A stretch of DNA of 64,000 bases, from NCBI GenBank assembly GCA_019973575.1, contig BPUI01000001.1, positions 1,376,342 through 1,440,341 on the forward strand, read 5' to 3'. This DNA comes from Gemmatimonadetes bacterium T265. Its GTDB lineage: Bacteria > Gemmatimonadota > Gemmatimonadetes > Gemmatimonadales > Gemmatimonadaceae. Each line of letters opens with the position of its first letter. Within the stretch, counting starts at the first letter, position 1. Below, piece by piece: positions 17,202 to 25,368 of the stretch. The translations under genes and the position numbers were made by a program. Below the pieces are notes generated by a model. The model searched no databases and was not told the DNA's origin. It was given only the letters and a program-made list of their open reading frames with translations.

Positions 17202-17816
17202 CTACCCTTCCCCCCGCCCCCGCCGCGGCGGGTGGATCGTCTCGCCGCGCGCCAGCATCGCGACGAGCGCGGCAATCTTGTTGGCGCGCGCGAGCGGCGT
17301 CTTCGCCGCGTGTACCCGGAACAGGATCGCGTACCGGTTTGCGCCGTCCAGCGCGGCGAAGCACGCCCCCGCCGTCGGGTCCCCGTCCAGCGCCGCCTGC
17401 AGGTCGTCGGGCACGGTGGCGTTCCGCTGCGAGTCGTAGGCCGCGTCCCAGCGGCCGTCCGCCTGCGCCCGCGTCACGGCCAGCAGCCCGGCCGGCCGCA
17501 TGCGGCCGGCCTCGGTGAGCAGGCGCACCTTCTCGCGGTTGATCTTCGACCAGATGCTCTTCGGCCCGCGCGGAGTGAACTTCTGCACCCACGACCGGTC
17601 GTCGTGACGCCGCTTCTGGCTGTCGATCCAGCCGTAGCACAGCGCCGCGTCGAGCGCCTCGGCGTACGACAGCGACCGCAGCCCGGCACCCTGCTTGGCC
17701 AGGCGCAGCCACACGCCCGGCGCGGTCGCGTGGTGCGCGTCGAGCCACTCGGCCCACCCCCGCGCGTCCTCGAACAGGAGCACGGGAAGCTCCGCGGCCG
17801 GTCCGGACCCGCTCAT
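17202..17816 (-). CDS. YdeI/OmpD-associated family protein
   Basis: 204 residues with the hallmarks of the YdeI family: '[23 protein letters not shown]', '[20 protein letters not shown]', '[18 protein letters not shown]' and '[10 protein letters not shown]'-like C-terminal part. The family's biochemical role is not well established (some members are linked to resistance to cationic peptides). Its ATG overlaps the TGA of hisF (ATGA at 17813-17816), so it is translationally coupled as the last gene of the histidine operon. There is no obvious functional reason for that placement. Confidence 0.82.
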   Translation of the reverse strand: MSGSGPAAELPVLLFEDARGWAEWLDAHHATAPGVWLRLAKQGAGLRSLSYAEALDAALCYGWIDSQKRRHDDRSWVQKFTPRGPKSIWSKINREKVRLLTEAGRMRPAGLLAVTRAQADGRWDAAYDSQRNATVPDDLQAALDGDPTAGACFAALDGANRYAILFRVHAAKTPLARANKIAALVAMLARGETIHPPRRGRGEG

Positions 17817-18580
17817 GGCGTCGTCCGCACGGCCAGGCCGGCGCCGCGCATCGCGCCCTTGAGCGCGGCCACCGTCGTCACCCCGTCGTGCAGGATGCCC
17901 GCGACGAGCGCCGCGTCCGCGCCGCCCTCCGCGATCGCCGCGGCCACGTGCGCCGCCTCGCCCGCGCCCCCCGACGCGATCACCGGCACGTCCACCGCCT
18001 CCGCCACCGCGCGCGTGAGCGGCAGGTCGTACCCCGTGCGCGCCCCGTCGCGGTCGATGCTCGTGAGCAGCACCTCCCCCGCCCCGCGCGCCACGCACTC
18101 GCGCGCCCACGCGACCGCGTCGAGCCCGGTCGGCTCGCGCCCGCCCTTGACGTAGACGCGGAACATCCCGGCCGCGTCGTCCCACTTGGCGTCGATGCTC
18201 GCGACGACGCACTGCGCGCCGTAGCGCCACGCGCTCTCGGTCAGCACCTCGGGCCGGCGCACGGCGGCGGAGTTGATGCTGACCTTGTCCGCCCCCGCCC
18301 GGAGCGCCCGCCCGACGTCGTCCGCCGTGCGCACCCCGCCGCCCACGGTGAGCGGGACGAACAGCCGCTCCGCCGTGCGCGCCACCACGTCGAGCAGCGT
18401 CGCGCGCTCCTCCGCGCTGGCGGAGATGTCGAGGAAGGTGACCTCGTCCGCCCCCTCGGATTCGTAGCGTTCTGCTAATAACACGGGGTCGCCGACGTCG
18501 CGCAGGGCGACGAACTGCGTCCCCTTCACGACGCGGCCGCCGCGCACGTCGAGGCACACGATCAGCCGGCGGGTGAGCAC
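17813..18580 (-). CDS. hisF: imidazole glycerol phosphate synthase, cyclase subunit
   Basis: 255 residues, (beta/alpha)8 barrel. The start '[20 protein letters not shown]' carries the first catalytic Asp; '[15 protein letters not shown]' and '[13 protein letters not shown]' are the two phosphate-binding loops, and '[15 protein letters not shown]' holds the second catalytic Asp. With HisH it converts PRFAR and ammonia to IGP and AICAR. GTG start chosen because it overlaps the hisB stop by one base (TAGTG). A TTA-TTA pair at 18476-18481 is one of the few TTA codons here outside the GTTAGGC word. Confidence 0.95.
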   Translation of the reverse strand: MLTRRLIVCLDVRGGRVVKGTQFVALRDVGDPVLLAERYESEGADEVTFLDISASAEERATLLDVVARTAERLFVPLTVGGGVRTADDVGRALRAGADKVSINSAAVRRPEVLTESAWRYGAQCVVASIDAKWDDAAGMFRVYVKGGREPTGLDAVAWARECVARGAGEVLLTSIDRDGARTGYDLPLTRAVAEAVDVPVIASGGAGEAAHVAAAIAEGGADAALVAGILHDGVTTVAALKGAMRGAGLAVRTTP

Positions 18581-19191
18581 TAGGAGGCGTCCGGGGCCGC
18601 GGCCCCGGGCGACGGCGCGCCGCCCTCGACCACCGTGCTGACGGCCCCCTTGGTCGAGAACACCGCCCCCGTGTCGGCGAGCGCGTCGCGGAGCGCGAGG
18701 CCTAACGCCTTGAACGCCGCCTCGACCACGTGGTGCCGGTCGCGGCCGCGCAGCACGCGCAGGTGCAGCGTCGCGCGCGCGTTGAAGGCGAACGACTGCA
18801 TCCAGTGGTCGTAGAGTCGCGCCGGCAGCGGCCCCTCGTACCACGCGCGCCCGCCGAGGTCGACGCAGGCGTGCACGAGCGCGTCGTCCATCGGGACCGT
18901 GCGGTCGCCGTAGCGCGCCGCGGTCGCGGGCGCGAACGTGCGGACCGCCTCGCCGACGGCGATGCCGACGTCCTCGATCAGGTGGTGCGCGAGGTCGCCC
19001 CGCGCGTGCACCGCGAGGTCGAGCCCCGCGTAGCGCGCGAGCGCCGTGAGCATGTGGTCGAGGAACGGCTCCGACGTGTCGACGTCGGCGACGCCGGTGC
19101 CGCGGGCGATCGTGACGCGGATCTGCGTCTCGCGCGTCTCGCGGACGAGGGTCACGGGCGCGCCCGCGGCCGACGTGTGTCGATCGGTCAT
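18580..19191 (-). CDS. hisB: imidazoleglycerol-phosphate dehydratase
   Basis: 203 residues, monofunctional dehydratase without the N-terminal phosphatase domain of the enterobacterial fusion. Conserved metal-binding motifs are seen: '[20 protein letters not shown]', '[18 protein letters not shown]' (HHxxED), and in the second half '[16 protein letters not shown]' (HHxxE). Converts IGP to imidazole-acetol phosphate. ATG overlaps the hisA stop (ATGA). The separate hisN at 15347 supplies the phosphatase. Confidence 0.95.
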   Translation of the reverse strand: MTDRHTSAAGAPVTLVRETRETQIRVTIARGTGVADVDTSEPFLDHMLTALARYAGLDLAVHARGDLAHHLIEDVGIAVGEAVRTFAPATAARYGDRTVPMDDALVHACVDLGGRAWYEGPLPARLYDHWMQSFAFNARATLHLRVLRGRDRHHVVEAAFKALGLALRDALADTGAVFSTKGAVSTVVEGGAPSPGAAAPDAS

Positions 19192-19913
19192 TCGTCGCCT
19201 CCCCCGAACTCGTCGGCCACCGCGCGCGCGTCGAGCGCCCCGGTGTAGAGTGCCATCCCGACCACCGCCCCCGCCGCGCCGCAGTCGGCCAGCACGCGCA
19301 GGTCCTCAGCGGACGCCACCCCGCCCGAGGCGAGCACCGGCACCGTCGCCGCCTCGACCACGTCCTCGATGAGCCGCCGGTCGACGCCCTGCATCTGCCC
19401 CTCCTTGTGCACGGCCGTGACGAGGAGTCCGGCGAGCGGCACCCCCGCGAGCTCCTCGACGAGGTCGGTCACGCGCTTGGGCAGGGTGCGCTCCCACCCG
19501 CGCGTCACGACGAGCCGCCCGCGCACGTCGGCCGCGAGCACGAGCGCGCCCGGGTAGCGCTCGGCCGTCTCGGCCAGCCAGTCCGGGTCCTCGACGCCGC
19601 GCGTGCCGACGACCGCGGCCGCCGCGCCGAACGCGAGCACCCGGTCGATCGCGTCCTCGTCGCGCACCCCGCCGCCGACCTGCACGGCGTCGAAGCCGCC
19701 GTGGCGGACGAGCTCCTCGACCACGCCGGCGTTCGAGCCGCGCCCGGTCGCCGCGTCGAGGTCGACGACGTGCAGGCGGCGGAAGCCGAGCCGCGCCCAC
19801 TCGCGCGCGGCGGCGAGCGGGTCGTCGAGGCGCACGCGCTCGTCCGCGTACGCGCCGCCGACGAGCTGCACGCACGCGCCCTCGCGGAGGTCGACCGCGG
19901 GGAGGACGATCAC
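19188..19913 (-). CDS. hisA: ProFAR isomerase
   Basis: 241 residues. '[18 protein letters not shown]' contains the first catalytic Asp; '[17 protein letters not shown]' and '[16 protein letters not shown]' are the paired phosphate-binding loops of this half-barrel-duplicated family; '[16 protein letters not shown]' replaces the usual T-x-I-x-x-DG-x-x-x-G segment with an altered but alignable loop. It isomerises ProFAR to PRFAR. GTG start overlaps the hisH TGA (GTGA). The His-Lys in '[10 protein letters not shown]', where Asp is usual for the second catalytic residue, is worth a look but may be within family variation. Confidence 0.92.
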   Translation of the reverse strand: MIVLPAVDLREGACVQLVGGAYADERVRLDDPLAAAREWARLGFRRLHVVDLDAATGRGSNAGVVEELVRHGGFDAVQVGGGVRDEDAIDRVLAFGAAAAVVGTRGVEDPDWLAETAERYPGALVLAADVRGRLVVTRGWERTLPKRVTDLVEELAGVPLAGLLVTAVHKEGQMQGVDRRLIEDVVEAATVPVLASGGVASAEDLRVLADCGAAGAVVGMALYTGALDARAVADEFGGGDE

Positions 19914-20542
19914 AGCGATCCCACCCACGCGGCCACGTACGCTACCCCCGGCGCGCTCGACTTCTCGGGGTGGAACTGCACGCCCACCGCGCGCCCCGCG
20001 CGCACCGCCGCCGGGAACCGGTCGCCCTCGTGCTCGCTCCACGCCGTCACGCACGCCGCCGGCGCGTCGGGGCGGCAGACGAAGCTGTTCGCGTAGTAGG
20101 CGGTCGCGAGCCCCGACGCCGCGACGAGCGCGTCGGGCGCCGCCGGGTCCGCCGGCTCGACGGCGTTCCAGCCGATCTGCGGCACGCGCCGCGCCGCGAT
20201 CCGCGTCACGCGTCCCGGCAGCAGGGCGAGCCCCGCGCCGGGCCCCTCGTCGCTCGCCTCGAAGAGGAGCTGCATGCCGAGGCAGATGCCGAGCGCGGGG
20301 AGCCCGGCCGCGAGCGCCGCGCGCATCGCGTCGCGCCCCGGCGCGAGCCGCTCCGCCGCCGCCGCGAACGCGCCCACGCCCGGGAGGACGAGCGCGTCCG
20401 TGCCCTCGACCGCCGCGGCGGGGTCGGCTTCGACCCGCACGGCCGCGCCCGCGCGCTCGATCGCCTTCGCGAGCGAGTGCAGGTTCCCCGCGCCGTAGTC
20501 GAAGAGCGTCACCCGCGGCGCGCGCCGCGCCCCGCCGCTCAC
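19910..20542 (-). CDS. hisH: imidazole glycerol phosphate synthase, glutaminase subunit
   Basis: 210 residues, class I glutamine amidotransferase: 'LFDYGAGNLHSLAKAIERAG' start, 'LVLPGVGAFAAA' oxyanion region, nucleophile elbow 'LGICLGMQLLFEASDEG' with the catalytic Cys, and the His-x-Glu pair in 'GVQFHPEKSS'. It releases ammonia for HisF. Start at GTG 20542 is preferred over the in-frame GTG at 20512 because it overlaps the hisC TGA in a GTGA, the coupling pattern used throughout this operon. That adds ten Arg/Ala-rich residues before the conserved start. Confidence 0.93.
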   Translation of the reverse strand: MSGGARRAPRVTLFDYGAGNLHSLAKAIERAGAAVRVEADPAAAVEGTDALVLPGVGAFAAAAERLAPGRDAMRAALAAGLPALGICLGMQLLFEASDEGPGAGLALLPGRVTRIAARRVPQIGWNAVEPADPAAPDALVAASGLATAYYANSFVCRPDAPAACVTAWSEHEGDRFPAAVRAGRAVGVQFHPEKSSAPGVAYVAAWVGSL

Positions 20543-21687
20543 CGCCCCAGCTCCGCCGCGAGCGCGGCGAGCACGCGCTGCTGTACCGCGTCGGGTCCCG
20601 CGTTGACGCGGAGCGCCGCCCCGCCGCTCGCGGCGAGCGCGGGTACCGCCGCGGGGAGCCCGTCGAACACCCGCACGCCCACACCGTGTCGCGCGCGCAT
20701 CCGGCCGGCGACCGCGCGCGCGTCGGGCACGGGCACGAAGACGAAGTGCGCCGCCGCCGGCGCGGGCTCCATGCCTAACGCGCGGAGCCCGGCCGCGAGC
20801 GCGTCGCGCTGCGCGACCGCGGCCCGCGCCCGCGCCCGCACCCAGCCGAGCGCGCCGTCGCCAGAGCCTAACGCGGCGCGCGCGGCCGCCTCGGCCGGGT
20901 AGGTGACCTTGAACGGACCGCGGGCCTTCTCCACGGCGCGCACCACCGCCGGGTGCCCCACGCCGTACCCCACGCGCAGCCCCGCCAGCCCGAACGCCTT
21001 GCTCAGCGTCCGCGTCGCGAGCACGCGCCCCCACCCGGGCGCCTCGGGGGTGAAGACCTCCGCGCCGGCCGCGTCGTCGGCGCGCACGTATTCCGCGTAC
21101 GCCTCGTCGAGGATGACGAGCCCGCGGGCGCCCGCGACGACGCGCTCGACCGTCGCGCGCGCGAGCGCGGTCGAGGTCGGGTTGTTGGGCGAGCAGAGGT
21201 AGATCACGGCCGCGTCGGTCGCGAGCAGCGCGTCGGCGTCGGCGGCGTAGTCCGCGCCGGCGAGCGGGACGCCTAACGGCGTCATCCCGTTCGCCCGCGC
21301 GTAGGCCGGGACCATCGAGAACGTCGGCGCCGCGTGCGCGACCACGCCCCCCGGCTCGGCGAAGGCGCGGAGCGCGCAGTCGATCACGTCGTCGGAGCCG
21401 CAGCCGGTGACGACCTCGTCGGGGGCGGCGCCCGCGTACGCGGCGAGCGGCGCCTTCAGGTCGGCGTTGTAGAGCGCGGGGTACGTAAAGAGCGCCTCGG
21501 GCGGCACGGCGCGGAGCGCCGCGAGCGCGTCGGGCGGCGCGCCCCAGAGGTTGACCGTGTCGCTCGCGTCCGCGACGCACGGGGCCTCTGCGTCCCCGCC
21601 CGTCGCGGGGGCGTAGAGCGGGATCGCGTCGTACCCCGCGCGGGGCGCCGGCGTCGACGCGCCTACTTTCGTGCCTAACGCCGTCAC
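20539..21687 (-). CDS. hisC: histidinol-phosphate aminotransferase
   Basis: 382 residues, fold type I PLP enzyme. 'VTGCGSDDVIDCALRAF' binds the cofactor phosphate, 'IYLCSPNNPTSTA' holds the conserved Asn, 'VILDEAYAEYV' the Asp-x-x-Tyr, and 'RTLSKAFGLAGLRVGYG' the Schiff-base Lys and phosphate Arg; the C-terminal 'GAALRVNAGP' carries the substrate carboxylate Arg. Converts imidazole-acetol phosphate to L-histidinol phosphate. GTG start overlaps the hisD stop (GTGA). Three GCCTAAC words lie within the gene. Confidence 0.95.
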   Translation of the reverse strand: MTALGTKVGASTPAPRAGYDAIPLYAPATGGDAEAPCVADASDTVNLWGAPPDALAALRAVPPEALFTYPALYNADLKAPLAAYAGAAPDEVVTGCGSDDVIDCALRAFAEPGGVVAHAAPTFSMVPAYARANGMTPLGVPLAGADYAADADALLATDAAVIYLCSPNNPTSTALARATVERVVAGARGLVILDEAYAEYVRADDAAGAEVFTPEAPGWGRVLATRTLSKAFGLAGLRVGYGVGHPAVVRAVEKARGPFKVTYPAEAAARAALGSGDGALGWVRARARAAVAQRDALAAGLRALGMEPAPAAAHFVFVPVPDARAVAGRMRARHGVGVRVFDGLPAAVPALAASGGAALRVNAGPDAVQQRVLAALAAELGR

Positions 21688-23294
21688 CCGGCCCCGTCCT
21701 CCGCCGCGTCGCCGGCCGGGTCGTCGCCCAGCAGCTCGCCCCCGGCCTCCGCCGCGATCCGGCGCAGCCGCCGGCGGAACGCGCGCTCGGCCAGCCGCGT
21801 GCGCCCGCCGTCGCGGGTCTTCATCCACGCCCGCGCGGCCTCCGCGTGCCCCGGCAGCCCCTCCGCGTCCGCGAACCGCCCGACGTCGTAGGCGAGCTTC
21901 GCCGCGGCCTGCGGCGTGACGCGCTGGTACGTCGTCCAGCGCACGAAGTCGAGCGTCGAGAGCCCGCTGTAGCTCCGCGCGAGCCCGCCCGTGGGGAGCA
22001 CGTGGTTGGCGCCGGTCATGTAGTCGCCGTAGGCGACCGAGGTCGTCTCGCCGAGGAAGACCGTGCCCGTGTTGCGGAGGCGGGCGAGGACCATCTTCTG
22101 CTCCGGCTCGCCGATCGCGAGCTGCAGGTGCTCGGCCGCGTAGTCGGAGGCGAACGCGGCCGCCTCGTCGTAGGTCTGCGCGACGAGCACCGCGCCCTGC
22201 CCGGCGAGCGCGGCCTCGACGATCGCACGCCGCGGCGCGTCGGGCACGAGCGCGGCGAGCGCGGCCTCGACCTGCTCCGCGGTCTCGTCCCCCACGGCCA
22301 CGCAGACCACCGCGGCGAGCGGGTCGTGCTCGGCCTGCGCGACGAGCTCGCGCGCGACCGCCGCGGGGTCGGCCGTGTGGTCGGCGACGACGAGCAGCTC
22401 GCTCGGGCCCGCGGGCGAGTCGATGCCGCAGACCCGGGCGACCTGCAGCTTCGCCTCGGCCACGTACGCGTTGCCCGGGCCGACGATGCGGTCGACGCGC
22501 GGCACGCTCTCGGTGCCGTAGGCCATCGCCGCGACCGCGCCCGCGCCGCCTACCGCGAACACCCGGTCCGCGCCGGCGAGCGCGGCCGCCGCGAGCACGA
22601 CCGCGCTCGGCAGCCCGTCCGCGCCCGCGGGCGGCGAGCAGACGACGACCTCCCCCACCCCCGCGACCTTGGCCGGGACGACGCCCATGACGAGCGAGCT
22701 GGGGTACGCCGCGCGCCCGCCGGGCGCGTAGACGCCGACGCGGCCTAACGGGTCGGGGCGGCGGCCGACGAGGACCCCGGGCTCGGGCTCGACCTCGGTG
22801 CCCCTGGGTTTGAACGCCTCGTGCACCGCGCGCACGTTCGCGACCGCGCGCTCCATCGCGCGGCGGAGCCCGGCGTCGACGTCCTCGAGCGCGGCGCGCC
22901 ACTCCGCGCGCGGCACCTCGAGGCGCGGGGCGCCCTCCGCGCCCCCGTCCGGCCCCCCGGGCGCGCCCAACTCCGCCCCGTCGAACTCGCGCGCCATCGC
23001 GACGAGCGCCGCGTCGCCCTCGCGCCGCACGCGCGCGACGATCGCGGCCACGCGCGCGGGCACCGCGGCGTCGGCCGCGCCGGGCGCGCGGTCGAAGAGC
23101 ACGCGCCGCTCGGCGGCCGCGAGCCCGGCGACGCGCCCGCGGACGCGGAGCCGGAGGCGCGGCTCGTCGGCCGCGTCGCCCGCGGTCGCCGCGAGCGGCA
23201 CGGCGCGCTCCGCCTCGGCCGCGCGCAGGTCCTCCGCCACGCCGGCCGAGACCGTCGTCTTCCCGCCGCGATTCCCGCCCCGCCGCCCGCTCAC
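21684..23294 (-). CDS. hisD: histidinol dehydrogenase, with extended N-terminus
   Basis: 536 residues, longer than the usual 430. The core is unmistakable: 'LGRVGVYAPGGRAAYPSSLVMGVVPAKVAGV', 'VDRIVGPGNAYVAEAK', 'GIDSPAGPSELLVVAD', 'LVAQAEHDPLA', 'VAYGDYMTGANHVLPTGG' with the zinc and catalytic His, and 'FVRWTTYQRVT'. It oxidises L-histidinol to histidine in two NAD-dependent steps. About 50 extra residues (Arg/Gly/Ala-rich) precede the normal start and about 30 follow the normal end. The GTG at 23294 overlaps the hisG TGA, supporting the long N-terminus, although a later start cannot be excluded. Confidence 0.95.
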   Translation of the reverse strand: MSGRRGGNRGGKTTVSAGVAEDLRAAEAERAVPLAATAGDAADEPRLRLRVRGRVAGLAAAERRVLFDRAPGAADAAVPARVAAIVARVRREGDAALVAMAREFDGAELGAPGGPDGGAEGAPRLEVPRAEWRAALEDVDAGLRRAMERAVANVRAVHEAFKPRGTEVEPEPGVLVGRRPDPLGRVGVYAPGGRAAYPSSLVMGVVPAKVAGVGEVVVCSPPAGADGLPSAVVLAAAALAGADRVFAVGGAGAVAAMAYGTESVPRVDRIVGPGNAYVAEAKLQVARVCGIDSPAGPSELLVVADHTADPAAVARELVAQAEHDPLAAVVCVAVGDETAEQVEAALAALVPDAPRRAIVEAALAGQGAVLVAQTYDEAAAFASDYAAEHLQLAIGEPEQKMVLARLRNTGTVFLGETTSVAYGDYMTGANHVLPTGGLARSYSGLSTLDFVRWTTYQRVTPQAAAKLAYDVGRFADAEGLPGHAEAARAWMKTRDGGRTRLAERAFRRRLRRIAAEAGGELLGDDPAGDAAEDGAG

Positions 23295-24175
23295 GGCATC
23301 AGCCGTTCGATGCGCGTCACGAGGATCCCCTCGGCGCCTAACGCTTTGAGCTGCGCGATCGTGCGGTAGATGGTCGCCGCGGCGGCCACCGCGTGCACGG
23401 CGACGTGCTCGCCGCCGTTCAGGATGTCGATCACCGTGGGCCCGTTGAGGCCGGGGAGTACGCGCTTGACGTCGTCGAGCGCGGCGCGCGGGACGTTGGC
23501 CATCACGTAGCGCTTGTCGCGCGCGCGGAGCACCGAGGCGAGCGCGGTGACGAGCTCGCCCATCGCCTGCTGCTTCGGCGAGGCGGCCCCCCCCTCGGGC
23601 GCGGTCGCGCCGGGCGCGGCGACGAGGCGCGCGCTCGACTCGAGCACCGTCGCGACCTCGCGCAGGCCGTTCATCTTGAGCGTCGAGCCGGTGGAGGTGA
23701 GGTCGACGATGACGTCGGCGATGCCGAGGTGCGGGGCGACCTCGACCGCGCCGGACATCGGTACGAGGTCGAAGGCGCGGCCGGCGGCGGCGAAGTAGCG
23801 CCCGGCGAGGCGGGGGAAGACGGTCGCGACGCGCACGGGCGCGTCGTCGCGTCCCGCGTCGCGGGCGCCCTCGCGGGCGCCGTCGCGGGCGGCGACGACG
23901 ACGCGGCAGCGGCCGAAGCCCAGGTCGAGGAGGGCGTCGAGCGTCCGGCCGCTCTCGCAGACGAGGTCCCACCCGGTGACGCCCGCGTCGGCCGCGCCGT
24001 CGGCGACGAACTCGGGGACGTCGGCCGCGCGGACGAAGATCGCCTCGAACTCGCCGCCTAACGACGCGGTGAGCGCGCGGTCGCCCCGCACGCGCGCGGG
24101 CAGCCCGGCGTCGGCGAACAGTTCGCGCGCGTCGTCGGCGAGGCGGCCTTTGTTGGGGAGGGCGATGCGGAGCAT
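23291..24175 (-). CDS. hisG: ATP phosphoribosyltransferase, long (HisGL) type
   Basis: 294 residues. 'LRIALPNKGRLADDARELFADAGL' is the classic start; 'DAGVTGWDLVCESG' and 'VEVAPHLGIADVIVDLTSTGSTLKMNGL' form the PRPP-binding region. The C-terminal 80 residues (RDKRYVMANVPRAALDDVKRV onwards) are the HisG_C ACT-like regulatory domain that binds histidine for feedback inhibition, so no separate HisZ is needed. First enzyme of the pathway and first gene of the operon. Its ATG lies 112 bp from the divergent HU gene; I found no His-rich leader peptide that would indicate attenuation. Confidence 0.95.
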   Translation of the reverse strand: MLRIALPNKGRLADDARELFADAGLPARVRGDRALTASLGGEFEAIFVRAADVPEFVADGAADAGVTGWDLVCESGRTLDALLDLGFGRCRVVVAARDGAREGARDAGRDDAPVRVATVFPRLAGRYFAAAGRAFDLVPMSGAVEVAPHLGIADVIVDLTSTGSTLKMNGLREVATVLESSARLVAAPGATAPEGGAASPKQQAMGELVTALASVLRARDKRYVMANVPRAALDDVKRVLPGLNGPTVIDILNGGEHVAVHAVAAAATIYRTIAQLKALGAEGILVTRIERLMP

Positions 24176-24287
24176 GCCCGCAAGATGGCGGGGGCGGGCG
24201 CCCTTGCGAAACTCGGGACCCGCGGCAAGGTTGCGCGCCCCGCACGACCCCCGCGCCCCCACACCCTCCTCACACCGCGGTCCGTCC

Positions 24288-24602
24288 ATGAACAAATCGG
24301 AACTCATCCAGCACGTGGCCGACGAGGCCGAACTGTCGCGCGCGCAGGCCGCGCGCATCGTGAACCTGCTCTTCGACCCGACGGGCGGGGTGATCGCGAA
24401 GGCGATCAAGAAGGGCGAGACGGTCTCGATCACCGGCTTCGGCAACTTCGAGCAGCGGCAGCGCGGGGCGCGCACGTTCCGCAACCCGCGCACGGGGGAC
24501 CCGGTGAAGGCGAAGGCGATGAAGGTGCCCGCGTTCCGGGCCGGGGCGACGCTGCGGGCGACGATCCGCGGGGCGAAAGCCGCCAAGAAGGCGACCGCGT
24601 AG
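24288..24602 (+). CDS. hup: HU-family nucleoid protein
   Basis: 104 residues. 'MNKSELIQHVADEAELSRAQ' start, the dimer core, then the DNA-binding arm 'GFGNFEQRQRGARTFRNPRTG' and the C-terminal helix 'FRAGATLRATIRGA' with a Lys/Ala tail (KAAKKATA). Non-specific DNA-bending protein of the nucleoid. The insertion 'FDPTGGVIAKAI' slightly lengthens the second helix. Divergent from hisG, with both promoters in the 112 bp between them. Confidence 0.93.
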   Translation: MNKSELIQHVADEAELSRAQAARIVNLLFDPTGGVIAKAIKKGETVSITGFGNFEQRQRGARTFRNPRTGDPVKAKAMKVPAFRAGATLRATIRGAKAAKKATA

Positions 24603-24656
24603 GTCGGCCGGTCCGGCAGGCGGCAGACTCCTTGCGTAGCCTTGTCGCCACACCCG

Positions 24657-24676
24657 CTTGTGAATAGATTCACAAG
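24657..24676. promoter_or_regulatory. 20-bp AT-rich palindrome with CRP/FNR-class half-sites
   Basis: CTTGTGAATAGATTCACAAG is a perfect palindrome apart from its 2-nt centre and contains TGTGA-N6-TCACA, the CRP consensus. It sits about 80 bp upstream of the blue-copper lipoprotein start and 55 bp after the HU stop, in an otherwise GC-rich gap. CRP/FNR-type binding is inferred from the motif alone. It could also act as part of the HU terminator, but the stem is AT-rich and no T-run follows. Confidence 0.55.
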
Positions 24677-24755
24677 CTCGCCGGCGACACCCGGCGGGTG
24701 CGGCCGGCACACGAGGTGCGGCCGCGCGACCGAACGGAATTGGAGACCCATCCAC

Positions 24756-25292
24756 ATGCGTTTCTCTGCGATTACGCTCGCGGCCAGCGTGCTCCTCCTC
24801 GGGGCGTGCGGCGGCGATAAGAAGGCCAGCACGGACACGGCCGCCGCCCCGGCGGCGGACGCCAGCGCCTCGGGCGCGGCGGCGGCTCCGGCCGCGGGCG
24901 CTGCCGCCGGCGGCGCGGCCCCGGCGGGCGGCGCGGTGGCGGCCAAGCCCGCGACCGGCGCGACCCACGAGGTCAAGATGTACGGCGACGACAAGGGCTA
25001 CCGCTTCGAGCCCGCGAACTTCACCGTCAAGCAGGGCGACGCGGTCAAGTTCGTGATGGTCAACGGCGGCCCGCACAACGTCGCCTTCGACCCCGCCGGC
25101 ATCCCGTCGGGCGCCGCGGCCCAGCTCAACGCCAACATGCCCAACGCGGCGTCCGAGCTCTCCAGCCAGATGCTCATGAACCCCAACGACGGCGTTACCG
25201 TCTCGTTCGCGGGCGTCCCGGCCGGCACGTACAACTACCACTGCACGCCGCACCTCGCGATGAACATGAAGGGCGTCATCACGGTGCAGTAA
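24756..25292 (+). CDS. plastocyanin/azurin-like blue copper lipoprotein
   Basis: 178 residues. Lipoprotein signal peptide 'MRFSAITLAASVLLLGACGG' with the lipobox Cys, then an Ala/Gly-rich flexible linker of about 50 residues. The cupredoxin domain (from about residue 70) has the type 1 copper ligands: His in 'NGGPHNVAFD' and Cys, His, Met in 'YNYHCTPHLAMNM' (C-x2-H-x4-M). It would carry electrons in the periplasm while tethered to a membrane. GGAG 11 bp before ATG serves as ribosome-binding site. A CRP-like site lies upstream and a strong terminator downstream, so it is a single-gene unit. Confidence 0.9.
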   Translation: MRFSAITLAASVLLLGACGGDKKASTDTAAAPAADASASGAAAAPAAGAAAGGAAPAGGAVAAKPATGATHEVKMYGDDKGYRFEPANFTVKQGDAVKFVMVNGGPHNVAFDPAGIPSGAAAQLNANMPNAASELSSQMLMNPNDGVTVSFAGVPAGTYNYHCTPHLAMNMKGVITVQ

Positions 25293-25316
25293 GGCCGCCC
25301 GACCCCGATTGCGGGC

Positions 25317-25353
25317 GAGCGCGCCGGACTTCGGTCCGGCGCGCTCGTCTTTT
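25317..25353 (+). terminator. rho-independent terminator after blue-copper gene
   Basis: A 12-bp perfect stem (25317-25328 with 25335-25346) closed by a CTTCGG loop is followed by GTCTTTT. Stable UUCG-type loop plus T-run makes this the clearest intrinsic terminator in the window. Confidence 0.88.
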
Positions 25354-25368
25354 GCTATCTATGCCCCC

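Noticed and set aside
24176-24287. Histidine attenuator leader upstream of hisG
   Set aside because: No short frame with a run of His codons and no terminator/antiterminator pair is visible in the 112-bp gap.
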